Shown here: in pieces, positions 24,001 through 34,997 of the stretch
How positions within the stretch are numbered: position 1 is the stretch's first letter
Layout: each line of letters begins with the position of its first letter
Assembly (NCBI GenBank): GCA_030512335.1
Contig: JAULSU010000001.1
Coordinates: 2,666,001 to 2,730,000, forward strand
Direction: 5' to 3'
Origin: Immersiella caudata
Taxonomy: Eukaryota > Ascomycota > Sordariomycetes > Sordariales > Lasiosphaeriaceae
DNA: 64,000 nucleotides
Position numbers and translations under genes: made by a program
Notes under the pieces: model-generated
What the model saw: only the letters and a program-made list of their open reading frames with translations
Databases searched by the model: none
Told to the model about the DNA's origin: nothing

Positions 24001-27000
24001 CGGGACAGCTCCGTTGCGATAGCAACAACCGCAGCGCCCGCCAGGCCGACACCTGCGCCAAAGGTGCCGGCATTAGCTAAAAAAGAATGGCCGTCGTTCT
24101 TGTCGCCATTCTCCTTTACCTCTGCCACTCCGTCCTTGTAATCATGGGTGCCGTTTGTTGGGGAGACCACCTCGAAGCTGCTCTCTCCGTCGCTCTGCTT
24201 CCCGCTCTTCTTGCGGTCAAAGTTGCTGGGAACAGACGCAACCGACTTAGCCTCGTCGCCGTCTTCGACCCGGCTGCCGTTGGACCGCTTGCTCATCGGT
24301 TCGGAAACAACCGAGCTCACATCGCGGTCAATAACCTGAAAGGATTCGCCCGGTCGATCTGGGGGTTCATCTTGTTCCGGTATGTTGTAGTCATCTTTGG
24401 TGCTCTGCTTGCGGCCCTTCTTGCCCTTCTTGCTGGTTGAACTAGCAACAGACACCTCAGATGCCGGCCCAGAATAGGTTGTCGACGAATCGTAAGTCTC
24501 AGAGCCGCGCTTGCCCTTCTTCTTCGATTTCTTGGTGTCCTTGATAGCCCATTCATCCTCTACCTCCGGCTCAGGGGCGGGAATCTCCTCGATAGTCTTC
24601 GGCTCTTCCGTGATCTCGGCCTCCTTTGGGGTCTCCTGCTCCACAATGACCGATCGAGAAGCCTGTTGCTGTTTACCCTTTTTCCCCTTCTTGCCCTTTT
24701 TAGTCGGGGTATTATCCCATTCATCTTCGCCGGCGTCAAGCGAGACTGTGGTTTGGGATTCGGGAGCAGCAAAAGACTCGGCTTCTTCCTCGGCGAGCGC
24801 CTTAGCAGCCCTCTCTTTCTCAAGCTTCCTTTGCTCCTTCTTGCTAAGCTTCTTTTCGAAAACGAGCTCTTCAGCAGGTTGTGCCTCACGGGCGACTTCT
24901 TCTTCCAGGACAGGCTCAGGCTCGGACCGCGTGGTGATCTCCGTGTCGCGGGAATCCTGCCTTTTGCCAGCAGCCTTCTCTTGCTTGCGTCGCTCCTTCT
25001 TGCTCATCTTGGTAGGGGTCTGAGTCTCCCAGTCATCGACAGGAGCATCCTTCTCCGGATCACGGACCTTTTCCTCAGTACCAAGATCGGTCACGGTCTC
25101 AGACGATGGCGGCTTGTAGAAAATCTCGTCGCTGGAACCGGGCGGCGAGTCGCGGCGGTGATAGGAGGGGTCATCAACCACAATCTTGGGATCGAAGCCG
25201 GTTTTCTCGAGACCTGCGGCGAGGGTAGCTGCGAAATCGATGTCATCCCCAAAGGCTCCTGGCATTTGTCCCGAGGGGCTAGGCGGCTTCGGTGCGGCAC
25301 CCTCCAGCTCGCGAGAGACAACTTTCGGAGGCGATAAGGGCGGTTGTTCTCTCGTGTCGACGTAGGCGTTATCAGGAGTGGGTGTTGGTTCCGGTTCAGC
25401 TGATGGCGTCTCCTTCTCCTTCTCCTTCTCCTTCTTTGGGCTAGTGGGCTTAGGTCCGACTTGAGGCGGAGGGGCGTCATCCAAATCAGCGGGGAAGGAC
25501 CTCGGCGGGGAGGAGCGGGTCTCCTGAGGCTTCTCTTGCACCAGTTCCGGCTCTGGCTCTCGTGCCAGCTCCGACTTTGACTTGTCCTCCTCGGTCTTGG
25601 TGGTGGAAGAAGCTGCGACAGCACCGCCAGCCAAACCAGCGAGCATGCCCCAGCTAAAGCGATTTCTCTTGCCGAGACCAAGTTTCTCCCGCGCCGAATT
25701 CAAAGCCGCGTCCGCAGCATCTTCAGTCGCTTTATGTTTCTCAATCTGCTCAGCCTTGGAAGGTTCCGGGCTCTCCGTCTCAAAGCGTCGAGTATCATTC
25801 TCGCCCCATGTAACCGACTTCGACGTAGAATCATCGTCCTCCGAACCAGGCGGGCCAACCGTGACGACCTTGGCATTCATCGCCACGGGCTCCCTCCGTT
25901 TCTCGCGCTGTTTCTCCGGGCTCGGTGTGTGCCTCGGTGTCGGCATGACGATGTTGAGCATAGGCCTCTCCCGCTCCGCGGACGGATCTCTCGACTTGAA
26001 CACCGGCACGAGCTTCGGGCCGTGCGGGAGAACCACCGGAGCCTTGAACTTGACCAGATCCCTCGGCAGGATGAAATTATCGATTCTCACATCGGCATTT
26101 GGCCCGTCAAACTTGCTCTTCTTAGGAGCGCGTTTCATCTCAGGCGGCGTGACGATGCGAACAACCGGCTCCTCGACCTCTTCTTTCCACTTACCTACCA
26201 CCGAGGGATCCGGCGAGGGGCTGCGGGAGCGGATTTCCTCTTCGAACAGCTTGGTTTTCATCCTGTCCTCGCGGTAGACCCGATCGGCCTCTTCCTGGAC
26301 AGGATCGCGCACCGGCTCGGCCTCGCGCTTCCGAACAGCCCCTTCAGCGGACTTGGAAGAGGGGACATCGCGAGCCTCGGCAGGGCTATCAGGAGTTTCC
26401 GGTGAGTCGCTAGATTGAGTCCGGATTCGCCGCCGCTGAGCATTCTCAAATTCGTCCAGCCGGCTCTTGCGCTCGCCGAACTCACCCTCGGGCTCGGATA
26501 CGATTTCGAATTGAGGGGGTTCCCGATCCACAGCGACAACGTTCGGCGTCAAAGGCCTCGCAGGGGTGCTTCCATAAACCGGCGTCTGGAAAGCATCATC
26601 CGGGACCTGGAATTGGAACGGGTCAACAGGTCCCTTAGACCCCTTGGAGGAAGACGAAGAGGACGCTTGCTTGCTGGGCTCTTCAGTCGGCGCCTCCGTC
26701 GCGCTCGACGCTCCCTGAATAGCCTCATCGTGCAACTTCGCCCTCTCCTTCTCACGTTCCAGCTCCGCCTGGATCTCGGCGAGCATCCTCCGCGTCTCCT
26801 CGCGCTTCTTCCTCCGTTCCTCCTTGGTCGGCTTCCCGGGGATGTCCTTCGCGCGCGACGGATCAAGCGAGCTGCTGCCAGTCGTGTCGCTTCTCTTCTC
26901 AGAAGATTGCTTCTTTTCTTTCTTCTCTGATCGCGATGACGCCTCACTCGCAGCAACGACACTCGCAGCCACAACAGCACCAGCTACCGCGCCTGCAGCA

Positions 27001-29358
27001 ATGGCCGCACTCGACCCTGCCTCGCTGCGCCGTGCCTCCTTGTCGTCATAGATGATCTTGACATCCTCCCGCTTCAATTTCTTCCGATCGGCCGAAACCT
27101 CCCGAGCCTTGTCATCACGGGTCGAGTCCAGCTGCCTGCGCTCCTCGCGCTCGCGCTTCTCCTGCATCATCAGCATCAAAGCGCGGTCACGCTCGGCGCG
27201 GTCGCGTGCATCCTGCGAGCGGCGCTCCTCTTTGTAGCGAACTTCGCGCTCCTCGCGGATGCGTCGCTCCGCCTGCTCGCGGAACTCGGTGTCATCGCGG
27301 AGTCTGCGAGCTTCCTCGATGATGCGCGCCTTCTCCTTCTCCCGGCGCTCTTCCTCCTCGCGCGCGCGTCGCTTCTCCTCCCTCTCGCGGTCGCGTTCGC
27401 GCTCCTCGGCATCACGCTTCTCCTTTCTGTCAGCGATGATGGCCGCTCCAGCAGCGCCGATGAGCGCGGGCGCAGCCACAGGGGCGACAGAATCAGCAAA
27501 GCTCTTTTCGTCGGAGGTCTTGCGGGAGCGACGGCCATCCGATTTGCGGCCATCATATGGCTTTTCATCCCGTCTTTCGTGCGGTCTGTCGTCGCGCCTC
27601 TCCTTTCGATCCGATGGGGGGAGGGGTCGGGTCTCGGATTCAACAACGCTCCTGCCGTCATAACGTCGATCATCACGCCCAAGTTCTAGGACACCCTCAT
27701 ATCGGGAGTCATGTCTCTCATCACGCTTGTCGTACGGCTTCTCCTCGCGCCCGACATACCCATGGTCATCACGCCTGTCGTCGCGCCTGTCATAAGTCCG
27801 GTCATCACGTTTTTTTTTCATCACGGCGTTCATAAGTCCTGTCGTCGTATCTGTCGTCCCGCTTCAGTATCTGGTCGGCCAGAATCGCAGCGCCTGCTGC
27901 TCCGGCTACACCCGCCAGGACGGGCGCAACCGATTCGACCGCGCTTCTTCCATCCGAAGAGGCTCGAGACTGTCGCTCTACGACACTGCGCTGCTCCTCG
28001 AGCACACGAGTGGAGACCGGTACGCGTGGTTTGGGGGCTTGAATGGGCACCGGCGCCGGTCTCGAATAGAGCGGGGCCTCGGATGGGACTTGAGAGGGAG
28101 GGATAGAGGGAGGGTAGCCGCTGGGGACGGTGTTAGGCCGGCCGCCATATCCACCCATGGAGTCACGAGACGCCTGCGGAATGGAGACACCTGACGAGCT
28201 AGGAGCCGCCTCAAAGACGCCCGGGTCGGTTGTCGGCATTGGATACACGCGTTGCATGGGGCGAGCCTCGATCGAGGCGCTGCCGGTCTGCAGGATAGGC
28301 TCACTTGCAGGTGCCTGGCGCTGGTGAGGGTGCTCGCCAGGGCGGAACCCGCAAGGGGTGTTGATGTACCCGTGAAGGGAGTTCACCGGGCCAAACATTG
28401 ACGGGTCAACGGCGGAGCTCTTCCTGTCCGGGGGCCGGATGGCTTCGGGAGGGCGTTCGGAGACGATGCTCGGCTGGCCTGGAACTGGTGCGATACTCGG
28501 AGGGAGGTGCGGGTTCGAGAATTTGGGCATCGAGCCATAGATCAGGCCAGAGTCAACATCGCCGCTCGAGGAATCATCGTCGGAGGCAGACTCCCAATCC
28601 TCATCATCGCTCTCCTGGGGCCGAGAGGATAAAATCCCACGGTCGGTGGTCTTCTTCTTGCCATGGCGGTCAAACGCGGATATGGCCGCTGCCGCCGCCG
28701 CAAACTGCGACGGACGCGACCTCCCAGCCCGTTCCAGGTCCCTTATATTCTCAGCCCTAGCCAAGTCAGACAACTGACGACCGATGCGCCGGATCTCCTC
28801 GTCGGTCTGGGCGCGATCCAATCTTGGCCGTCCGTCGGGCCCGAATAGGGGATCTTGATTCTGTGACGGAGGGGCGCCGTGCTGTGGTTGTTGGGGGTAC
28901 GGCTGAGGGGCGTATTGTGGTTGTTGGGAGTATTGGTAGTGTTGTGGTTGTTGGTGGTGCGGCTGCTGATGCTGGGCGGGCTGCGCATCGCGTCTCTCCA
29001 CCGACGTCCTCGATATGTACCCTTTTCCGTATGCCAGATCACTGTCGACGGAGGAGGACGAGCCATTCTTGCGTCGAAAGGATGCGCGCTTTCGAACCTT
29101 CCTGGAAGAGGAGCGGGTGAAGAAGGATCGGATGCCGAAGCGGCTCGGACGCGAGATGTTGAGCAGCGACGACGAGGTCGACGACGATGACGAGGTGCTG
29201 GAATCGGCGCGCGATCGAAGAGAGGATTGCGACGGCATGTGCGCCGGCGCCGGCGCGGCGATGGCGGCGGCGGCAGCGGCAGCAAGTTCTCTGGAATGTC
29301 GGCGGTCGGCGCGTCGCCGTCGGGAGCTTTCAGGGCTCCGGCGACGGGGCTCACGCAT
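6028..29358 (-). CDS. lah: Giant leashin (LAH) / 'involucrin repeat' protein
   Basis: Six exons read 29358-21957, 21903-18412, 18357-18301, 18245-7644 and 7569-6028, the first two joined across an apparent one-base surplus in an A9 run (27810-27818). Every splice junction keeps frame, giving about 7,697 residues. Order: Arg/Ser-rich N-terminus with 'SSSSVDSDLAYG' and 'GPVNSLHGYINTPCGF'; Asp/Arg repeats; a charged helix (about 640-770); about 45 Lys blocks like KKSKKDKKKKG spaced by acidic P/E/A sequence, many preceded by a lone Trp; five AREIAASFLE repeats (about 6380-6530); an MTDVYDGYGEG / MRRRQSMQVLELE junction, a coiled coil (about 7200-7350) and a globular end. This pattern matches the fungal 'involucrin repeat' family, which I equate with leashin: the N-terminal part tethers Woronin bodies and the C-terminal part sits at septal pores (known in Neurospora and Aspergillus). 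Function is by family only. The gene might instead be split in two at the A9 run, as Neurospora splits lah-1 and lah-2. Confidence 0.75.
9594..10058 (-). repeat. Five 'AREIAASFLE' peptide repeats in leashin
   Basis: Five copies of a ten-residue predicted helix (REIAASFLE, RELAASFLE, RELAAAFLE, RELAASFLE, REVAASFLE) recur every 30-40 residues near plus-strand positions 10040, 9925, 9835, 9722 and 9608. The linkers between copies are unrelated to each other. The strict conservation of the core against divergent linkers argues for a repeated binding motif. Confidence 0.85.
10500..21650 (-). repeat. Lys-block / acidic-spacer repeat region of leashin
   Basis: Roughly 38 units of about 60-110 residues fall here. 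I count about 27 in exon 5 and about 11 in exon 3; a few weaker ones continue in exon 2 to about 24990. Each unit has a basic core of the form KKSKKDKKKKGK, usually preceded by an E-D-x-W-x-x-P segment, and a spacer rich in Pro, Glu, Ala, Val and Thr. On the DNA this appears as recurring CTTCTTGTCCTTCTTGGA on the + strand. The most similar neighbours (11,160-11,700) share extra flanking sequence such as 'DSGTATP', pointing to recent local duplication. Confidence 0.9.
18246..18411 (-). repeat. Tandemly duplicated intron-exon unit in leashin
   Basis: Intron 18358-18411 with its following 57-nt exon (18301-18357) resembles intron 18246-18300 with the start of the next exon. Both introns begin GTAAGTC and contain ATATCTAATTGGG just before the acceptor. 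The two exons begin with GAGACCGAAAAGGGCGTTTC and GACACCGCAAAGAACGTTTC. A tandem duplication of about 110 nt spanning a splice acceptor explains this. Confidence 0.8.
27810..27818 (-). other. A9 homopolymer with apparent +1 frameshift in leashin
   Basis: On the gene strand the sequence is GATG-A9-CGTG. Upstream reading ends ...ERRDEKKT-stop four bases later. In the next frame it continues RDDRTYDRRDD, matching the DDRTYERRD repeat unit just before it. With eight A residues both frames join without a break. I see no intron signals that would bridge the site. A homopolymer sequencing error, a real frameshift, or ribosomal slippage are all possible. Confidence 0.7.
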
Positions 29359-30733
29359 CGTTACGGGCCGCTCAAAATAGCTGTGAATTCCTTATGGCCC
29401 ATTCATTGGTAGTCTCGGATGGGTTTGCTGCTTCAGCTTGCGCCGGGAACTGAATCAGCGTGTCTAGGTTCGTGTCGAATTGTGGATATGGCACTCGTTT
29501 GTTGTTTGGTTTCTTCCACTTTTGGTGGACTTGCCAGGATGAAGGGGGCTGGTAGGCGATAAGCGCCACAGCAGTCAAAAGGGCGACGACGGGACGGGAT
29601 CGAGGCTCACCCCTCTTTTTTTCTGGGGCTCCCGCTGCCCAGCTGTTGCGACGCTGTATTGGACGGGACGAGGCCGAGCTGTCCAGTGTGCAACCCTGGA
29701 AAAATTGATCCCACTGCACCGGGAGGGACGGCAGACAAGCGGAAACAACAACATCGCTGCCCTTTCGCCGAGCCCTATCCACAGGCGCCGCACACCACCA
29801 ATCCAAGCCCCAACACGGCCCACACCAGCGTCGTCTGAGGACGCGCAGGTGTCACGATGCGCTCCGAGGTCCTTCCGGCTACACGTGATGATTGGACCGA
29901 ACCTCCAAGATGCATTATCTTCAGCTTCGATAGCCTCTACGGATTCGCATGGCAGCCACGGCCCCCCGTCGACTCACAATGGCACGCACAGTTGGGCGAC
30001 TGCAAAAACAGACGCGTCGCCGAATCAGCATCAGTTGATCTTCGATCTCGTCAGTCTGCATTTGTCGATTCTAGTGTACGGCCTCCGGCTCACACGTCCA
30101 CGGGTGCGGTTCTTGCGCCTCTCAACCGACGATGTTCCTTCACCGCTCAATTCCCAGTCCTCGAGTCCCACACGCCGGAGGCCTGCATCAATCAGGCCTG
30201 CAATTCCCCCCTTTCGCATTACCCACCGACTAGCTGCTTGACAGCGTCCAGCGGACGTCCTCGTAGGGAAAAGCCGTCCACTGAACACGATAGCAACTCG
30301 CTCCACTCCACGTGTCGGTCAATGGGACAGTTCACCGCCTGGAGCACTGCTGCCTTCACAGGGAGTACGCCGAGCACTCGTTTAATTTCGTCGCCATCAT
30401 CAAAAACATGCAGGTGTCTGACCAACAAGCCGCCTTTGTGTTTCGTCAGCATGGAGCTGAGGGCCAAGGAGTCGTCCAAGGCGACCAATGGTGCATAAGT
30501 TTGGTGAAAGCGCAGGAAGGCTAACAAGCACAGAAATCCATTTTGGCTTACGATTGCCAGATGTTGATAGAAAACATTACGTATTCGTGTAACCCCTTTC
30601 CTCAGCCTGATATCTACCTATGGACAAGACGATTTGAACAGGTATCAAAAAACAAATGCAGCCCTCTCCAGATACGCCACGGCTTGACGATGGCGCACTT
30701 ATGTACACAGCAGTAAATCCGCGTCCTAGTCTT
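29359..30733. other. Intergenic region upstream of leashin
   Basis: This should hold the leashin promoter and 5' UTR (gene on the - strand) and the 3' UTR of the GH7 gene at its right edge. Open frames of up to 213 codons occur on the + strand (29857-30498), but they carry no recognisable domain and overlap other open frames. I do not call a gene here. Confidence 0.5.
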
Positions 30734-32382
30734 TTAGTTGGCGCTGAAGGTCGAACCGATAGCTCCAAACTTGATATTTGAGTACACGACGTAGGCGTCG
30801 GGGTGGGCAGCCTCGACGGTGGCCGGGAGGCCAGCAGCAGGGTCGCAGCGACCACGAGCGATGCCAGGCTGGCTTGGGTCCTCATCGGTAGGAAAATTGC
30901 TATCAAGCCAGTTCATGGACACGGCGTGGTCATCCCAAATGGACAGCACAAGAACCATCTTGGTCAACTGCTTGCCCATGACTCCCATGCCGCCAAGTTT
31001 CCCGAAGTAGTTGTTGTCTTGAAAGAGCGTTTTTTGCTGCTCGCAGAACTGGTCTGTGACGTCGTTGGCAGGGTCAATGCCATCGAAATTGGCTTTTCTG
31101 CCAGTTAGCACACAATCGAGACGCGCTCTCCCAGAGAAGATGGCTTACTGTTAGAGTTAGGGATGACCTTCCCGTCTTGAACATAGAACCGCTTGATACT
31201 CTTCAGGTTTCCCGTATCCGTGCCATCGTCAGTGACAAATTGGGTGACGACCGTGACGGGCTTAGTTGTGTCAACTGTCATTCCAGTTCCATAAAACTCC
31301 TTGTTACCCATCCGGAAGGAGTTGAAGTCGCAACCATCTGCCAGTGCCAAATCAGCACATCACGCCGAGAACAGCAGCGGTTAACATATCACTTACCCTT
31401 GTCACACATGCCACTGTAGCGCTCAGAGCCGTTGCCGCAGTCGGTGCCCTCGCAACGGGTCTGCTCGTAGACGCTGCATGGATGAGGCGTGTAGGCTGTA
31501 GCATCAAGGTTTGCCTCCCAAATGTCCATTTCAGAACAGCATGTACCGTACTTTCCGGCACCATCTGACCAACCCTCGGAGTTTGCCTGCTTCGATCAGT
31601 ATAATTGTGATAGAAATCCACATTCGACGACTCACCTCTCCGTTGATGAACTTGATATCACCAGGACACTGGCTATCGCAGTATCCCGTTCCGTACTTTG
31701 CACCGGCCTTGTTTCCCGGAAAGCGCGCCATACCTCCATCCTCGTCCATTTCAGAAAAGTAGACAGCGCCGTTGATGCCGCAGGCGAGTTTGGAAACGTC
31801 AACGTCAAGTGTAAACTACTTGTTCAACAAGTTGAACATGCGGTACTTGGTCTCGCTGGCCATGAGGTAGACTCGTGAGCCAACATTCTGACCGTTGTCA
31901 TTTTTGGTGACAAATTTGAGTTGCAAAGCTCCAGAAGAAGGCGTTGTGATGCCGTATGTAGTGCTGTAGTCGGCGCCTTCGATAGCGCAATTCGCAGCGC
32001 AGGTTTTTCCGTCAGGGCACGCCGTGGTATTCCACTCACTCCCGTCAAAGCTGGTGGTCGATGTCAGCTCCTAACTTCCATTCTGTGCAATATTTGCATG
32101 TCTCGGGAGGTGTGAGGAGGGTAGCTCCTCCTCTGCCTCCTGGGACAATCGGATAAAAGGGGCAAAATCCAGCAGCAATCCCACATACCAGTTTGTGTAG
32201 CCAGATGTGACATGAGTCCAACGCCAGTTTGAGTCCAGGACGACGGAAGTGGCCTCTTTTTGGCAAGATCCAGGAGCTGTGCAAACCTCAATGGGCATCT
32301 CAGGGTGCTTTTCGGTGTTATAAGTGCCGATCTGCTGGCCCAGTGCCAGGCTGGCAAAGGAAAGGGTGGTAAGAGCGCGCAT
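30734..32382 (-). pseudogene. GH7 cellobiohydrolase-like gene with one in-frame stop
   Basis: Family role: secreted retaining glycoside hydrolase 7, releasing cellobiose from cellulose chain ends. Exons on the - strand are 32382-32189, 32050-31636, 31586-31397, 31337-31149 and 31092-30734, and they sum to 449 codons in frame. A signal peptide (MRALTTLSFASLALG) is followed by the mature start QQIGTYN; the SEMDIWEAN motif supplies the three catalytic carboxylates (E-x-D-x-x-E). The protein ends with the catalytic domain (GAIGSTFSAN), with no linker or cellulose-binding module. Codon 143 is TAG (plus 31816-31818) in the conserved 'FNLLNK-x-FT' stretch, where the family normally has Glu; everything else looks intact, including the cysteines. 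No intron can plausibly remove the stop. The last intron joins in frame only with an AAG acceptor at 31093 (the CAG four bases earlier breaks frame). It may be a recently inactivated gene, a strain variant or a base-call error. Confidence 0.85.
31816..31818 (-). other. Premature TAG codon in the GH7 gene
   Basis: Gene-strand context is AACAAG-TAG-TTTACA. If the original codon was GAG this is a transversion. If it was CAG it is a C-to-T change in a CpA context, as produced by repeat-induced point mutation. The surrounding 450 bases show no other stop or frame break, so the change stands alone. Confidence 0.85.
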
Positions 32383-32474
32383 GGCACGCAAGATTGATGA
32401 AGGTGGCAAGGAAAGAGGACCGGATAGGTAAGGGTGATTGAGATGTCTGTCTCACAGAGCAAGGAGATGCCTCC

Positions 32475-32481
32475 CTTTATA
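32475..32481 (-). promoter_or_regulatory. TATA box of the GH7 gene
   Basis: TATAAAG on the gene strand lies about 95 nt upstream of the ATG at 32382, the usual position for strongly expressed fungal cellulase promoters. Its persistence agrees with a gene disabled only recently, if at all. Confidence 0.6.
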
Positions 32482-33413
32482 CGTTCTCCTCGATCAGCCA
32501 ACAACCACCATCGTCTCCCAGTCCAAGCTCCAATATGTCGCGGATGCGTTCTTCGCGGCCAAAGTAGCACTTGGCGAGTTACTACTACCCAGGAAGAGGG
32601 CACCACGTCCCGTCCACTCTCTCTCGCCGCTAGCCCCTGAATGGACAACAGCATGACGACGCCGTTGGTGGTAATTAGCTGCCGTCACAACTCCACGTTC
32701 GCTTGCAACTGAAGTGGCGTGTCGACTCATACTGGCGTTGACCGAGGTTGGGTACTGGCGCGGTTCAGTTTGCTCTCCGCACTGAGGAATGCGTGTCTGG
32801 TCCATGACAACGAACGGGTGCTCCCTGCCCAAGAGTCAGCAGACTTGGTTCCCGCACCTCCTGTCGCCAACAAGCATTGCGGCTCTGTATAGCCTAGATT
32901 GCCTGGATCTGATTAGCTTCGGAGACGATCGCCCGAAGGGCTGGATATGATCGCTCTGCAATGCAAATCTTTGGCTTGCATGGTACACCTGAAACAGAAC
33001 CGAACTGGTGGGAAGAGCTTGACCTGAAAATCGCCGCCCGGAGTTACCAAAGTAGCAATTCATAGGTTTGAGTGCCGTGGTCCGGGAGCCCGCCCTATCC
33101 AAGTCGTATAAAGAGCCGACGCAGCAGCGGTTCTAGATTGCTCTTGCAACCGAGGCTCGAAGCTGAAATGTCAGTTATGCGTTGCTCCGCCGCCTGAGGC
33201 GGGCCTCATGGGCTGATAGCTTCGTGTATTGCTGGCTCAACATGCCACGGGAAATCACCGTAGCTGACTGGGCCTGGCACGTTAGAGGAGGAAGACGCAC
33301 TTATGCTGACGACGGGTTGTGGATGGTGTGAGGGAGGACATACTCCATGGAAGATAACCTCAGCGGGTAAACCACTTGCGCTGTAAGAGTTTGTAAAGAA
33401 TGTAGCTTTCTTT

Positions 33414-33446
33414 AAAAAAATAAAATAAAAAATAAAAAATAAAAAA
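33414..33446. repeat. A/T-rich simple repeat (AAAAAT units)
   Basis: A run of A tracts separated by single T residues (AAAATAAAAAATAAAAAAT pattern) stands out in otherwise balanced sequence. It lies between the GH7 and FolB-type promoters and could be a poly(dA:dT) nucleosome-depleting element. Confidence 0.7.
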
Positions 33447-33864
33447 CAACCTTCCAGTTGACCTCGTTGTTATTTTACAGCATCAACACGAAAAGTGACT
33501 TAAGGTTCTGCAACTCTGGTGTTTGCTGGCTGTGCGTTGATTGACCCACCAACATGAGCGATCGAGGGGTTTTGCGGGAGAATTTCGTGTTACCAACACC
33601 TCCACGATCCATCTGAGCTCAAGACCCATGGTTTCAACTTTCATTTCGAGCGAAGTCAGGCACTGGAGTTCATTTTTGAAAGCCTCTCCTGAGGTCTTAC
33701 CCTTACCTTGTCAGTAGGAGTATCGGGCTGGCACCATCCGTAACGTCCACGCCATTCGCGCGGAAGGAACGACACCGGTGAACTCAATTCCCCGCCAAAG
33801 ATCCTAGGTGCTGAGGTAGGCATTCTAGATCTGCATTTCAGTCGACATCAAACGCCACAGAGCG

Positions 33865-34811
33865 ATGGCATACGCACTCGCAAGCAGCTGGGCCGTCCGC
33901 GCCATCGCTGGAGAGCCCGTCGCTGTCGTTCGCGTGGAGAATCTCCAAGCCACCACTGATGCGGCTTGTGATGCGTGGGGTCGGCACCACCTTCAACAAC
34001 CGCTTCTCATCTCGGCCGAAATCTCGTTCGCGCAGCCTTTCACCTCGGCGGCTCAACAAGACACCCTCACGGCAGGGGAAACAATCCACTATGGGACGCT
34101 GAGCCGGGCAATCCTCGCCTCGTTGAAGGATCAATATTCCACACAAGAAGGCACATCGAGAGAAGAAGGCCTTCATAAAATAGTTGACAAAATCTGGCTT
34201 CACTTGACAGGACAGAGGCTGCCGACTGGGGAAGAGTCTCCTAACCGAGTTTGCCTGCTGCCCGCGGAGGTTCGCACCGGGATACGTTTTCTCTCCATCA
34301 CGGCAAAGCTGCCAAAAGCATCACTGCTTGGCTCTGGTATCTCCTATGCCATGAGCGCAGATTTCCAAGCCTGCCTCTATTCCAAAGAACTACGGTTACA
34401 CAAGCTACAAATTCCGACCTTGATCGGAATGAACCCGAACGAGCGAAAGGCCAGGCAGGTGGTCATCGTCACAGTGGCATTAGATAAGATTGAAAGCATT
34501 CCAGGCGACTTCTACACAGAGGCAGAGGGTTTGATTGTCAAGGTATGTCTGGTAGTTGAGGTTGCGCCTCTTTCAACATTCGATGCTTGAGTCTCGATCC
34601 CGCTGACACTCCTCAGACACTCGTGGAGTCCTCGCTCGAGACTCTCGAAGCGTTGGGCACTCACGTAGGAGATCGCTTGCTGCGAAAGTACAACTTGGAT
34701 GCGGCGTTTAGGTCTGTGTGTGACTGGCAAGCCAATGTTAGGATGGAGAAGCCTACGGCGGTCACTTTTGCCGACTGTCCTGTCGTGGAGGTCCGCTCCT
34801 CGTTGAGTTAG
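33865..34811 (+). CDS. Dihydroneopterin aldolase (FolB)-family protein
   Basis: Predicted 290-residue protein from exons 33865-34542 and 34617-34811; the intron has a GTATGT donor, a GCTGAC branch point and a CAG acceptor in phase 0. Two tunnelling-fold halves can be seen. The first contains 'ISFAQPFTSAAQQD' and 'IHYGTLSRAIL', the HYG/S-x-x-I signature of FolB-type subunits. The second begins near 'IRFLSITAKLPKA' and ends with 'RMEKPTAVTFADCPVVEV', the typical C-terminal strand of the family. FolB enzymes cleave dihydroneopterin to 6-hydroxymethyl-dihydropterin in folate synthesis. Fungi usually carry that step in a trifunctional protein, and this separate FolB-like form is of less certain function. 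I do not claim catalytic activity. The ATG at 33865 is the first in frame. Confidence 0.75.
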
Positions 34812-34997
34812 TCAGAGTCTCGGGCTATCCGGAGAAGAATGCACGAGGCGGCGATTAGAGCCCGCCAAGGCCTGTTCTTCATGTCTGTTTACCGTCTACC
34901 GTGGTATTATATGCTCCTCAAGGGGTAGGACTACGCCTCATGTTCTGTGAGACCAACCTCTTATGTACGATGTCGAAACTACAACCCCTGTCTGTGC

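Larger units (their letters stand above)
32383..33864. other. Divergent intergenic region (GH7 / FolB-type gene)
   Basis: No supported gene. The left half should be the GH7 promoter (TATA at 32475-32481) and the right end the promoter of the FolB-type gene. An A/T simple repeat lies at 33414-33446. I scanned for a GGCTAA-type xylanase-regulator site near the TATA box and did not find a clear one; this was by eye and not exhaustive. Confidence 0.5.

Noticed and set aside
29857..30498. 213-codon + strand open frame upstream of leashin
   Set aside because: It has no recognisable domain, overlaps other frames of similar length on both strands, and has no splice-supported extension. It is most likely leashin promoter/leader and chance.
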